Both the position numbers and the translations under genes were made by a program. A stretch of 56,088 nucleotides of DNA from Treponema sp. UBA6988 (GTDB taxonomy: Bacteria; Spirochaetota; Spirochaetia; Treponematales; Treponemataceae): positions 1 to 56,088 of the forward strand of contig DJYC01000005.1 of assembly GCA_002448445.1 (NCBI GenBank). Direction: 5' to 3'. The notes under the pieces are model-generated. The model saw nothing but the letters and a program-made list of their open reading frames with translations. It did not search any database and was not told the DNA's origin. This document shows, one piece after another, positions 8,213-15,456 of this stretch; within the stretch, counting starts at the first letter, position 1; every line of letters begins with the position of its first letter.

Positions 8213-8234
8213 GTATTATTTTGTAAAATAATAC
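8213..8234 (-). terminator. Perfect 10-bp hairpin abutting a stop codon
   Basis: GTATTATTTT (8213-8222) and AAAATAATAC (8225-8234) pair perfectly across a two-base loop. The last base of the stem is the last base of the stop codon of the gene at 8234-8830, so it sits at the very 3' end of that reading frame. No T-run follows; it may be a 3' end stabiliser. Confidence 0.45.
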
Positions 8235-8830
8235 TAATAATACGAAGATCTTATATATTCGCTCCATAAAGATTCGCCGTCATCTCCAACAGTACTTATT
8301 GTTTTATGTAATTTAAATTTTTGTGTATCATTAGTAGTCAAATCTTTCACTAATAATTTATTATCATGTACAGAAAACTGATAATAATTATTTATAGATT
8401 TTTTTCCTGATTTTTTTAAAACAATAATTGATTTGATTTCATAAATTTTTATATCAATTATCGCCAAATCTTTTTTTTCTAATTCAGCATTACCAACGAC
8501 AGTCCATTCTATATATAGCTCTAATATTGTTGTCTCATTTACAACAAGATAACCTTTTGTATAGAAAGTATTGATTTTCTCTTTATTGGATTTTTTTTCT
8601 GAATTCTCAATTACATTTTCAGGTATCCATATAGTACCATCAATATTATTCATTTTTAATTTCTTGTCAGTGAATAAATAGTATTCACTTTCTTTAGAAT
8701 CCAAAAAAAACTCCAGCCAATTTTCTTGTGCATAGGCAGAGAAAAAAGTATAACAAATAAGAACGAATAAAATATTTCTTTTATTTAATGTTTTCAAGTA
8801 ACAAATCAAGCTTTTTTTCAAGTTTTTCAT
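8234..8830 (-). CDS. Secreted protein of unknown function
   Basis: A 198-residue protein starting MKNLKKSLICYLKTLNKRNI with a hydrophobic stretch and a likely signal-peptidase site at SAYAQ-EN. The start at 8830 is preferred over a longer frame from 8917 because a GAGGA ribosome site stands eight bases before it and the extra residues would sit in front of the signal peptide. The mature part has DSKESEYYLFTDKKLKMNN and lysine-rich strands; no family recognised. Its 3' end is a perfect hairpin. Confidence 0.62.
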   Translation of the reverse strand: MKNLKKSLICYLKTLNKRNILFVLICYTFFSAYAQENWLEFFLDSKESEYYLFTDKKLKMNNIDGTIWIPENVIENSEKKSNKEKINTFYTKGYLVVNETTILELYIEWTVVGNAELEKKDLAIIDIKIYEIKSIIVLKKSGKKSINNYYQFSVHDNKLLVKDLTTNDTQKFKLHKTISTVGDDGESLWSEYIRSSYY

Positions 8831-8897
8831 TTGCGTAATCCTCAGAAATTTTAATTTTTCAGCATGGCTTAATTCTTTATTAAATAAAAAAATTAGT

Positions 8898-9380
8898 TCA
8901 TTCAAATCTGACTGCATGAAAGTACCAGTTTGTTTTTACAATTAACAGTTCGTTCTTATTCAACTGAATGATGCTATCTCCGATTATTATTTGATTTTCA
9001 TACTTAAAATAATCTTCTATATCTAGTGAGTACCTGTTAAACCTTTCCTCAGTAATGCCAAATTCTTTAAAACTACCGTGCCAATAACGCTTATCATAAA
9101 AATAATCGGTAACATTTGTAATATATTTTCTAATATCCCTAGAATATTTGAAAATAGTTTCATTTAATTCAAATTCATTAGGGCGGTATGTTATTACTTT
9201 CCCAATGTATGATTCAGCTTCTTCTTTTGCCATATCCCCAATAACTAAAAAATCTTCACTAACGATAAACGCCTTGTCTATTTTCCATTTTCCGTAGCAA
9301 TCAGAAAACTTTAACTCCTTTGCATGTAAAACAATAAGAGAAATAAATATAAATGCTAAAAAGAGAATATTTTTTTTCAT
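8898..9380 (-). CDS. Secreted protein of unknown function, 160 aa
   Basis: Starts MKKNILFLAFIFISLIVLHA, a clear signal peptide. The mature protein begins KELKFSDCYGKWKIDKAF and later has IGKVITYRPNEFEL, a pattern often seen in small secreted lipocalin-like proteins. The ATG at 9380 has AAGGAG six bases upstream and is preferred to the TTG at 9386. AT-rich. Probably transcribed with the gene at 8234. A role at the cell surface or periplasm is inferred from the signal only. Confidence 0.65.
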   Translation of the reverse strand: MKKNILFLAFIFISLIVLHAKELKFSDCYGKWKIDKAFIVSEDFLVIGDMAKEEAESYIGKVITYRPNEFELNETIFKYSRDIRKYITNVTDYFYDKRYWHGSFKEFGITEERFNRYSLDIEDYFKYENQIIIGDSIIQLNKNELLIVKTNWYFHAVRFE

Positions 9381-9496
9381 AATCAACTCCTTATTTTATA
9401 ATTGTAATATAAACGCGAATTCCTATGGAATTCGGAGTAGTCGGATGCTACCCCCCCCTCTTATCTTCCGTTCGGATTCGGTTTCCTGAAATATTG

Positions 9497-10090
9497 CTAA
9501 TCCTTCATCGGCATTATAAAATGCACATTATCTTCTTTTAAATCGAGATCCGGGAAAGAGTACGAATTATACCACTCGTAAAATTCCTTTAAGGTTTGTG
9601 GGCTAGACAGTTTTTCATCCATATATTTATAAAAGCATGAAATTTGCATATTATCATCAATATTACATGCATCAAACTTATGAAATTCACAAGGTATTAC
9701 AGCCCGCCATCCGTCTTTTAAAGGAATGTATAAATATGTACCTGTCTCAACAAAAATATTTTCTGCATTCTTTTTTACTAAATTTTTAACCTTTGTGGAA
9801 ACACTTACCCCTTCTGCCGATTTAAACGATTTGTCGCGAGTGTAAATAACCGATATACTTTCTTCATCAACCATTACAAGATATTCGATTGAATCAATAT
9901 TTATCTTTCTGAATTCTCCAATAGTTCCTGCATTAACGTGCTTGAAAACACAATCCCTCGTATGCAACGATTTTAAATAAGGCATTTGCATGAAAAGTTT
10001 TTCTTCTAATGAAATTTTATTTTTGCTGCATGAGAAATAAAGAAACCAAATAAGTATTAAAAGAAAACTACTTTTTATTCTATTTTTCAT
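9497..10090 (-). CDS. Lipoprotein of unknown function, 197 aa
   Basis: Lipoprotein signal: MKNRIKSSFLLILIWFLYFS then Cys at about residue 21. The mature part has VNAGTIGEFRKINIDSIEYL, IYTRDKSFKSAEGVSVSTK and a Trp-rich end (EFYEWYNSYSFPDLDL). It is predicted to be membrane-anchored outside the cytoplasm. A ribosome site of G residues (GGGGGAG) precedes the start. No motif recognised. The gap to the next gene (9381-9496) holds a short GAATTC-type palindrome and a run of C. Confidence 0.62.
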   Translation of the reverse strand: MKNRIKSSFLLILIWFLYFSCSKNKISLEEKLFMQMPYLKSLHTRDCVFKHVNAGTIGEFRKINIDSIEYLVMVDEESISVIYTRDKSFKSAEGVSVSTKVKNLVKKNAENIFVETGTYLYIPLKDGWRAVIPCEFHKFDACNIDDNMQISCFYKYMDEKLSSPQTLKEFYEWYNSYSFPDLDLKEDNVHFIMPMKD

Positions 10091-10119
10091 AAAACTCCCC
10101 CAATGAATCTTTCAACGGA

Positions 10120-10626
10120 TTAATCTTGGGGCAAGTCATCCGCATCTGGAATCAGCATATATTCTCCATAATTCAATTTTCCAAAAAGTGTAAGGAAATC
10201 ATCATTAAAATGGAATTTTGGATTATACCTTAATACATCATTTGTTCCCATATTAATCATTTGTGTTTTTTTAATTAAAACTGCCATTTTTGTTTTATCA
10301 TCTAAAATACTTTTTATAATTGATTCATCAAATCCATTTTCACATTTCCGATCAGCAAATAAAAAGTTTCCATAAAAAGAGGAAATCACATAATTATTGG
10401 CCTTTAACTTTGGTATGACTTTTTCTAGCCATTTCTGAACATCATATTCTTTTGTATATAAAACAATTATTTCATAAGTTTTAAGTTCTGCCTTTTTGTT
10501 AAATTCATCCAAGATTTTTTCAGATTCTGTATTATCAAAAGTTTCAAGTATTTCTGCTATTGAATCTTTGCTCAAATATTCTGAAAAGCTTTTTTCAATT
10601 TCTTTTGACCTTCGTTTCTTAAACAT
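10120..10626 (-). CDS. Cytoplasmic protein of unknown function
   Basis: The only gene of the AT-rich block with neither signal nor membrane segment (about 168 residues). It has a charged helical N-terminus (KKRRSKEIEKSFSEYLSK) and an alpha/beta-looking remainder (YEIIVLYTKEYDVQKWLEK, KMAVLIKKTQMINMG). The ATG at 10626 with GAAGAGG upstream is chosen over a GTG at 10641. Size, charge and place beside secreted genes would suit an immunity-type protein, but nothing in the sequence proves it. It is the right-most, transcriptionally first gene of the block. Confidence 0.58.
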   Translation of the reverse strand: MFKKRRSKEIEKSFSEYLSKDSIAEILETFDNTESEKILDEFNKKAELKTYEIIVLYTKEYDVQKWLEKVIPKLKANNYVISSFYGNFLFADRKCENGFDESIIKSILDDKTKMAVLIKKTQMINMGTNDVLRYNPKFHFNDDFLTLFGKLNYGEYMLIPDADDLPQD

Positions 10627-10710
10627 TAATAACCTCTTCACCCGAAATCCTCACTGGAAATAAGGGGTCGCCCTTGGAGAAAACTTTCAATGTCCTCTGT
10701 TTAATTAGCC

Positions 10711-12450
10711 TTACTTCTTCTTTAAACTGCCGTTAAGGAAAAGCTCGTCTTCGTACCATTCAATCCTTAGGCCAAAGTATTCCTCGTGGTAACCTGGGGC
10801 AGTTATGTGGAAGCGGTGGACTGTTCCCGTCAGGAGGCTTTCTGCAGGAAGCGTTGCCAAGTCCTTTAAGCCCTTTGGAGTTTCCACCATGAACTTGCAC
10901 TGGTCGGTTATGTCTGCCCCGGTCTGAGCGTCTATGGCATTTGTGCGGACTTTTAGGTAGCGCCTTGCATTCTTTAGGAAGTTGAATTCCAATGTCTGGG
11001 CTTCTTTTCCTACAGTTATGCTGTTCCACCAGATGTAGGGACCTTCTACGATTTTTACGCGGTAGTCGCCCGGCTTAAGGTAGACTGGCTTTGTTACGAC
11101 CTTTACGTTCTTGCGGTTGGGCTTTTTTGCGCTTTCTTCATTTCCATCTGAAGCACCCTTTGCCGCCTTGGGGGTATAGAAGTCGCGTATGTTGTTGCTC
11201 ATGGCAGGAAGCTTGTAGGCTTCATCTACCAAAGGAATTTCCTTGTTGTCGTTCACATAGAAAAATGCCCTGGCCGGTAAGTCCGTGTCTGGCAGGTTGT
11301 TTTCCGGCATTTCCATTGCAAGAGAAACAGGCGTGTACCAGTGTCTTAGAACCGTATTCAGGAAGAATTTGGAGAACCAGCCCGCAGCAATAAGCCCCAT
11401 AAAGGCAAGGACTGCCACAACGATAAGTGTATTTCTTACAGCCTTGTGGTGCCTTGTCTGGTAAGTCTGGGGAAGCCTTATTTCTTTTGTTGCTATAACA
11501 GCCTGTGCAAGGTTCACGCGGATTGCATGCTGGTCATATTTCTTAAGGTAGCGCTTTATCTTCTTTATTACCGGGTCAATGGACTGGAAGCGCTTCTGCT
11601 TGTCTGCCCTCATCATTTTTTTGATGAGTGAGCTTACAAAACGCGGCAGTTTGGGGGCAAAACGCTCCGGTGGCTCGTAGTCGCCCTTGCGGATGGCCTG
11701 CAAAGTGTCGGAAGACATGTCGCCCTTGTAAGGCTTGGTTCCAGTAACCATTTCGTAGAGCATTATTCCCATGGAATAGATGTCTGCCCTTTGGTCTACG
11801 GAACTTGAGTCGTCAAGCTGCTCCGGGGACATATAGGCAGGTGTTCCAAGCTTTGCGCCTGTCATGGTAATGCCCTCTCTTACGGGTGCCACAACCGTTG
11901 CATTTGAATCAGCAGTTTTCTGCTTGGCTGCGGAGTCGTTTTCCTTTTCACCGCTTGCAATGCCAAAGTCGGAGAGTTTTACCTCTGCCCTGCGAGAAAT
12001 AAGTATGTTTCCGGGCTTAATGTCGCGGTGGACAATTCCCTTTGAATGTGCGTGCTTTAGTCCGTAGCAGGCATCAAGAAAAATAAGGAGTGCAAGCTGG
12101 GGCGAAAGTGACTGCTGCTTTTCCAAAAGCTTGTCCAAAGACATGCCGTCCACAAATTCAAGAACGATGTAGTCATTCCTTGCTTCGGTAAAAAAGTCAA
12201 ACATGCGCACGATGTAAGGGCTAGACAAATCCATAAGAATCTGCGCTTCCCTCTTGAACCTTTCGCGGATTGAACTGTTACCCGTACGCAGGGTAAGTTT
12301 TTTTATGATTACGTCGCGTCGGAGGGACGGATGGACAGCCTTGAAAACCGCACCCATACCGCCTTGAGCAATCTGGTTGATTATCCTGTACTTACCGATT
12401 ACATCAGGAGTTGGTGTGGAAGACCTTTTGGGCATACTTTGAATTGGCAT
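10711..12450 (-). CDS. Membrane Ser/Thr protein kinase
   Basis: A 579-residue Hanks-type kinase. Residues about 20-290 hold the kinase fold: glycine loop IAQGGMGAVFKAV, ATP lysine in VIIKKL, catalytic loop HRDIKPGNIL, metal motif SDFGIA, and the activation segment ending GTPAYMSPEQL. A membrane helix (LIVVAVLAFMGLIAAGW) lies near 340-360, followed by about 220 extracytoplasmic residues with PEGA-like strands and no PASTA repeats. It phosphorylates proteins in the cytoplasm, presumably in response to something outside. AGGAG precedes the start. It is the third gene after an FHA protein and a PPP-like phosphatase, so a writer, eraser and reader of phosphothreonine may sit in one operon. Confidence 0.9.
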   Translation of the reverse strand: MPIQSMPKRSSTPTPDVIGKYRIINQIAQGGMGAVFKAVHPSLRRDVIIKKLTLRTGNSSIRERFKREAQILMDLSSPYIVRMFDFFTEARNDYIVLEFVDGMSLDKLLEKQQSLSPQLALLIFLDACYGLKHAHSKGIVHRDIKPGNILISRRAEVKLSDFGIASGEKENDSAAKQKTADSNATVVAPVREGITMTGAKLGTPAYMSPEQLDDSSSVDQRADIYSMGIMLYEMVTGTKPYKGDMSSDTLQAIRKGDYEPPERFAPKLPRFVSSLIKKMMRADKQKRFQSIDPVIKKIKRYLKKYDQHAIRVNLAQAVIATKEIRLPQTYQTRHHKAVRNTLIVVAVLAFMGLIAAGWFSKFFLNTVLRHWYTPVSLAMEMPENNLPDTDLPARAFFYVNDNKEIPLVDEAYKLPAMSNNIRDFYTPKAAKGASDGNEESAKKPNRKNVKVVTKPVYLKPGDYRVKIVEGPYIWWNSITVGKEAQTLEFNFLKNARRYLKVRTNAIDAQTGADITDQCKFMVETPKGLKDLATLPAESLLTGTVHRFHITAPGYHEEYFGLRIEWYEDELFLNGSLKKK

Positions 12451-12461
12451 ATTTACGACTC

Positions 12462-13523
12462 CTAAATTATGGAAACAATATCACGTTCACACTTGAATTC
12501 ACGGCCGGGGCTAAGCAGGGCAACATTCATCTCTTCGGGATTGTGGAACTGGACAAAATGCCCATCCTGCCGCAAAAGAAATTTTTCGGGAACGGGGCGG
12601 TGTCCCCCAAACCACAAGGCTTCCTTCTTTCCGCCCTTGGGGTTAAGCTCCTTGAACTGCTTTTCTACGCTGTCCTTCTGGGCCTCGTCGTTGGCAGTCC
12701 ATGTAAAGCTCAGAATAAGGTCACCATGGTCGTGGTAATTGATTATGTCGTTTCTTTTGTAAGCCTTGAGTGGTTCTGCATGGCTTACACAAAAGTCCGG
12801 GAACACAGCAACGATGGGAAGGGCCTTTTCGAAGCAGCTGAGCATGTGAAGGGTAACGTCACCGTATTTTTCGTAGACAAAGTCGCGCACCATCTCCCCT
12901 TCCATGGCAAACTTAAGGAAGCCGTGGTCACCATGCCCCTCAGAGTTCATGATATTCTCGTGGTTGCCCTTTAAAAAGTGGAAGTTGCGCGGAAAAGCAT
13001 TCTTTAGCTCCATAACGCCCATAACTGCGGCAAAATTTTCCTTCATCTCGTCGCACATTTCTGGACTTACGGAATCTCCGTTCATCCACTTTTCGTAGGA
13101 GGTGCGCCAGCGGTTGTAGGCCCAGGACGTGTTTTCCGTATGCCATACGTCGCCAACGCATACAAGAATAACAAGATCCTTGTTAAGGGCATCAAGCACA
13201 TCGCCGTCAAATTCCTTTTCCGTATAAATTCCCAACTTTTGAAGCACATCGCTAGCAAGCAGGGAAATGAGGAATTCTGGTCTTGCATGAATGTCCGGAA
13301 CAAGGATTACAGGAATTTCTTCCTTGGAAAAGTCCAAGAGGCCACCAGGCTTCTTTTCCGCTGAATAGGGACGGTATTTTTTGTCCTCAGCCTCCAGGGA
13401 AGAAACAGTCCTGTCTGCAAGGGCAATCAAGTCCTCCTCAGAAGGAAGGTCGTCTGCATCACGGTAAGAGATTAGTCTTGAGCGTAAATTTTCCAGTTCT
13501 TCGTTAGAAAACATCTGATACAT
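12462..13523 (-). CDS. PPP-like metallophosphoesterase
   Basis: About 353 residues with the two-metal phosphoesterase motifs in order: VPDIHARPE (first Asp and His), CVGDVWHTE (bridging Asp), FLKGNHENIMN (Asn-His), VSHAEPL (His) and GGHRPVPE (His). These match the calcineurin-like superfamily, closest in layout to PPP-type protein phosphatases, although the GDxVDRG box is not standard. It is soluble. The ATG at 13523 is chosen because the longer frame overlaps the FHA gene from a TTG; no clear ribosome site is seen, so translation may be coupled. The position between FHA and kinase genes suggests it reverses the kinase's phosphorylation, which is inference. Confidence 0.75.
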   Translation of the reverse strand: MYQMFSNEELENLRSRLISYRDADDLPSEEDLIALADRTVSSLEAEDKKYRPYSAEKKPGGLLDFSKEEIPVILVPDIHARPEFLISLLASDVLQKLGIYTEKEFDGDVLDALNKDLVILVCVGDVWHTENTSWAYNRWRTSYEKWMNGDSVSPEMCDEMKENFAAVMGVMELKNAFPRNFHFLKGNHENIMNSEGHGDHGFLKFAMEGEMVRDFVYEKYGDVTLHMLSCFEKALPIVAVFPDFCVSHAEPLKAYKRNDIINYHDHGDLILSFTWTANDEAQKDSVEKQFKELNPKGGKKEALWFGGHRPVPEKFLLRQDGHFVQFHNPEEMNVALLSPGREFKCERDIVSII

Positions 13524-13530
13524 ATTTCTA

Positions 13531-13875
13531 TTAAGAAATAACAAGTTCTGAAGAACCTATCCTAATCTTGTCGCCGGAATTGAGCTTGACATACTTGTCC
13601 GGAGGAATCCTACTTCCGTTCAGGAAGGTTCCGTTCGTACTGCCTTCATCCTTAAGGAAGAATTCATCGCGAATTTTTTGAATGATGCAGTGGTGGCGGC
13701 TTGCAAGTTTACTGTCGATTACAACGGTGTTGTCCGGCTCACGGCCAAAAGAAATCTTTGCAGCCAAGTCAATTTTTTTCTTGTTAAAAACCAAATAGGA
13801 AACCTGTTTTGATTCCGCAATTTTGTTCAAATGCTGTCCAATAGGACTGTCGTTAACAATAGTAGTTTCTGCCAT
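13531..13875 (-). CDS. FHA domain protein
   Basis: A 114-residue protein that is mostly one forkhead-associated domain: ISFGREPDNTVVIDSKLASRHH (given in two parts: SFGREPDNTVVID, then SKLASRHH), then FFLKDEGSTNGTFLNG and SGDKIRIGSSELVIS. The conserved Gly-Arg, Ser-xx-His and Asn-Gly that bind phosphothreonine are all present. It probably recognises the phosphorylated target of the neighbouring kinase, or the kinase itself. MAETTIV at 13875 is taken as the start; the upstream extension would run through the promoter. No ribosome site is visible and a TATAAT box ends nine bases before the ATG. Confidence 0.88.
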   Translation of the reverse strand: MAETTIVNDSPIGQHLNKIAESKQVSYLVFNKKKIDLAAKISFGREPDNTVVIDSKLASRHHCIIQKIRDEFFLKDEGSTNGTFLNGSRIPPDKYVKLNSGDKIRIGSSELVIS

Positions 13876-13884
13876 AATGATTAC

Positions 13885-13912
13885 ATTATACAACACATTT
13901 AAAAAAAAGCAA
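13885..13912 (-). promoter_or_regulatory. Promoter of the FHA-phosphatase-kinase operon
   Basis: Minus strand: TTGCTT (13912-13907), 16 bases, perfect TATAAT (13890-13885), nine bases, ATG at 13875. The expected start of transcription is about three bases before the ATG, leaving a nearly leaderless mRNA. Confidence 0.6.
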
Positions 13913-14016
13913 AGGAAAATTTACATCACGGAAATCAGTTTTGGGAAATCACATAAGATAAAATTGTGAAAATAGATTTACATGAATTTTCAGTTAGGAA
14001 CGTTTTAAGAACATCA

Positions 14017-14133
14017 ATGCCAGTAAAAAAAGCAGCGCCAAGGACGGCGCGTCAAAAACTTGGCATACAAAACGGGCAAGTTTTCGTAAGAAAACTTGCG
14101 GGATAAAAATTGCAGGGACGCAATTTTTATCCC
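14017..14133. repeat. Three-hairpin element, copy A
   Basis: Hairpin 1: ATGCCA (14017-14022) with TGGCAT (14061-14066), inside it GCGCC (14035-14039) with GGCGC (14046-14050). Hairpin 2: GCAAGTTTTC (14076-14085), loop GTAA, GAAAACTTGC (14090-14099). Hairpin 3: GGGATAAAAATTGC (14100-14113), loop AGGGAC, GCAATTTTTATCCC (14120-14133). The stop codon of the LysM protein (14127-14129, TAA) is inside the last arm. Copy B at 49425-49530 has the same plan. The element spans most of the gap 13876-14126, which holds no gene. Confidence 0.85.
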
Positions 14134-15017
14134 CTAGGGGCTTTTGCAGGGTCGATTGGGTTGCTTTTTTGGAAGACCATGAGGGAAATCTGGCTTGCTC
14201 CGTTGATTGCGTCTATTCCGGCGGTTCCCAGTTTGTCACCAAAGACAACGTAATCACCTTTTTGGACTGAGGTGCTGTTAAGGCCTGTGTATGCGTAGAT
14301 GTGGCCTGTCTTTGACTGGACAAATACGACCTGTCCGTAGCCGCGGTAGACTCCTGTATACATCACGGTTCCTGCGCGGATTGTGCATACGTCTTCGTTT
14401 CTTGCGGCACTTAGCTGGACTCCGGCAACCTTTCCGGTCATGTATGTGACGGTCGGGTTCTTTACGGGCCAGACAAGGGAAGAGTTGCCTTTTTTGCTGC
14501 TGTACTTTCTTGGGTCGGATGAAGTAAGGTCCGGCAGGCTTGCATTTTCTGTGTTTACGATTGTTGCGGGAATCTTTAGCTTCTGGCCAATGTGCAGGGT
14601 GTCGGATGACGTGATTCCGTTAAGGTCTTTGAGTTCTGCAACCGTAACGTTGTTTATTTTTGCAATGTGGTAGAAGGTGTCTCCCTTCTGAACCGTGTAA
14701 ACGTCATACTGGCGGGGCTTTTCTGCGGCAGAGGAATTTTTTTTGCCTTCCTTGGGGGCTTCTGTTTTTTTTGCGGCGGAGGAAGAGCCTTTTTCTGGTA
14801 TGGAAAGCTTTTGGCCAACCATGAGTACCGATGAGGAACCAAGGCCGTTTGCGCTTCTTAAATCGCTTACGGAAACGCCGTACATGCGGCCAATTGCGTA
14901 AAGGGTCTCCCCTTTTTTTACGGTGTGGGTGGAAGCAAAGGCAAAAGAAGAGCCTGGTAACAATATCAAGAGAGAAAAAATGAATGTTTTTAGATATTTT
15001 CCCACGTTTTTGTCCAT
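14127..15017 (-). CDS. Secreted LysM and LytM-fold protein
   Basis: Two LysM domains, THTVKKGETLYAIGRMYGVS and YTVQKGDTFYHIAKINNVT, bind peptidoglycan; they are followed by a linker and a C-terminal M23/LytM-type beta fold (VRAG-like TIRAGTVMYTGVYRGYGQV onwards). The usual zinc ligands HxxxD and HxH are absent: the final strand reads ISLMVFQKSNPIDP. It is probably a non-catalytic activator or anchor, like EnvC/NlpD-type proteins. A signal peptide follows MDKNVGKYLK, supporting the ATG at 15017 (296 residues) over a TTG at 15074. Alone in its transcript. The stop codon is supplied by a dispersed hairpin element. Confidence 0.85.
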   Translation of the reverse strand: MDKNVGKYLKTFIFSLLILLPGSSFAFASTHTVKKGETLYAIGRMYGVSVSDLRSANGLGSSSVLMVGQKLSIPEKGSSSAAKKTEAPKEGKKNSSAAEKPRQYDVYTVQKGDTFYHIAKINNVTVAELKDLNGITSSDTLHIGQKLKIPATIVNTENASLPDLTSSDPRKYSSKKGNSSLVWPVKNPTVTYMTGKVAGVQLSAARNEDVCTIRAGTVMYTGVYRGYGQVVFVQSKTGHIYAYTGLNSTSVQKGDYVVFGDKLGTAGIDAINGASQISLMVFQKSNPIDPAKAPRG

Positions 15018-15083
15018 ATCATAAGGATTTTCGGCAGAAAATGGCTTAAATTTGAGCGGAAAAGCTGTTTGCAACTGAACCGG

Positions 15084-15105
15084 CCCTTCGAGAGCCCTTC
15101 GAGAG
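15084..15105. repeat. Tandem CCCTTCGAGAG in the 15.0-15.46 kb gap
   Basis: Two 11-base units (15084-15094, 15095-15105) followed by CCTCAGGG. The words resemble the CTTCGACAGGGCTCAG repeat inside mtaB and near 27835. The gap 15018-15456 carries no credible gene; it holds this repeat, copy R2 (15214-15302), a short ACCGTCCTAAA repetition around 15359-15400, and the promoter of the methyltransferase gene. Confidence 0.6.
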
Positions 15106-15213
15106 CCTCAGGGACCACCCCGGGGACCACATCTGAAACCGTTGGTGGATTTTTTCGTTCTTGCCAAAAAGTAAAGAGCCACGGAGGGCGGCTTAGCAAG
15201 TGCAGAATCGCAA

Positions 15214-15302
15214 GGCCTACGCCGCCATGGAGGGGCCCGCCAAAGGCGGGTTGCGAAGCAATGGAGGGGTTGGGCCCCCGGAACCCCGGAACGGCGGTGA
15301 CG
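15214..15302 (+). repeat. GC-rich hairpin repeat, copy R2
   Basis: Begins GGCCTACGCCGCCATGGAGG. Small hairpins follow directly: CCCGCC-AAA-GGCGGG (15236-15250), TTGC-GAA-GCAA (15251-15261), then GGAACCCCGGAACGG. It aligns with copy R4 at 24115, where the same hairpins have different arms and loops. Confidence 0.7.
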
Positions 15303-15421
15303 AAAAGAAACGTTCGGTCGAATTAGCCAACAAACAAAATCGTAGAGCAAGTAGGACTACCGTCCTAAAAAGCACCGTCCTAAAGACTACCGTCAAAAAA
15401 AATCAAGAGCCAAGCCGTCCA

Positions 15422-15450
15422 TTGTAAACAAGCACAAAATTGCGTATAAT
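15422..15450 (+). promoter_or_regulatory. Promoter giving a leaderless rlmK-like mRNA
   Basis: TTGTAA (15422-15427), 17 bases, TATAAT (15445-15450), six bases, ATG at 15457. No Shine-Dalgarno sequence lies between. Confidence 0.7.
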
Positions 15451-15456
15451 GTCCTT

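Noticed and set aside
3938..10626. AT-rich block as a prophage or integrative element
   Set aside because: No integrase, transposase, phage structural gene, tRNA at the border or flanking direct repeats could be seen.
13984..14133. Possible CRISPR or attachment site because of the repeated words near 14.1 kb
   Set aside because: No regularly spaced direct repeats, no integrase or cas gene; the signal is fully explained by three adjacent hairpins.
15069..15427. Several open frames of 75-85 codons upstream of the rlmK-like gene
   Set aside because: All run through GC-rich repeats on both strands and have no ribosome site; they reflect lack of stops in GC-rich DNA.
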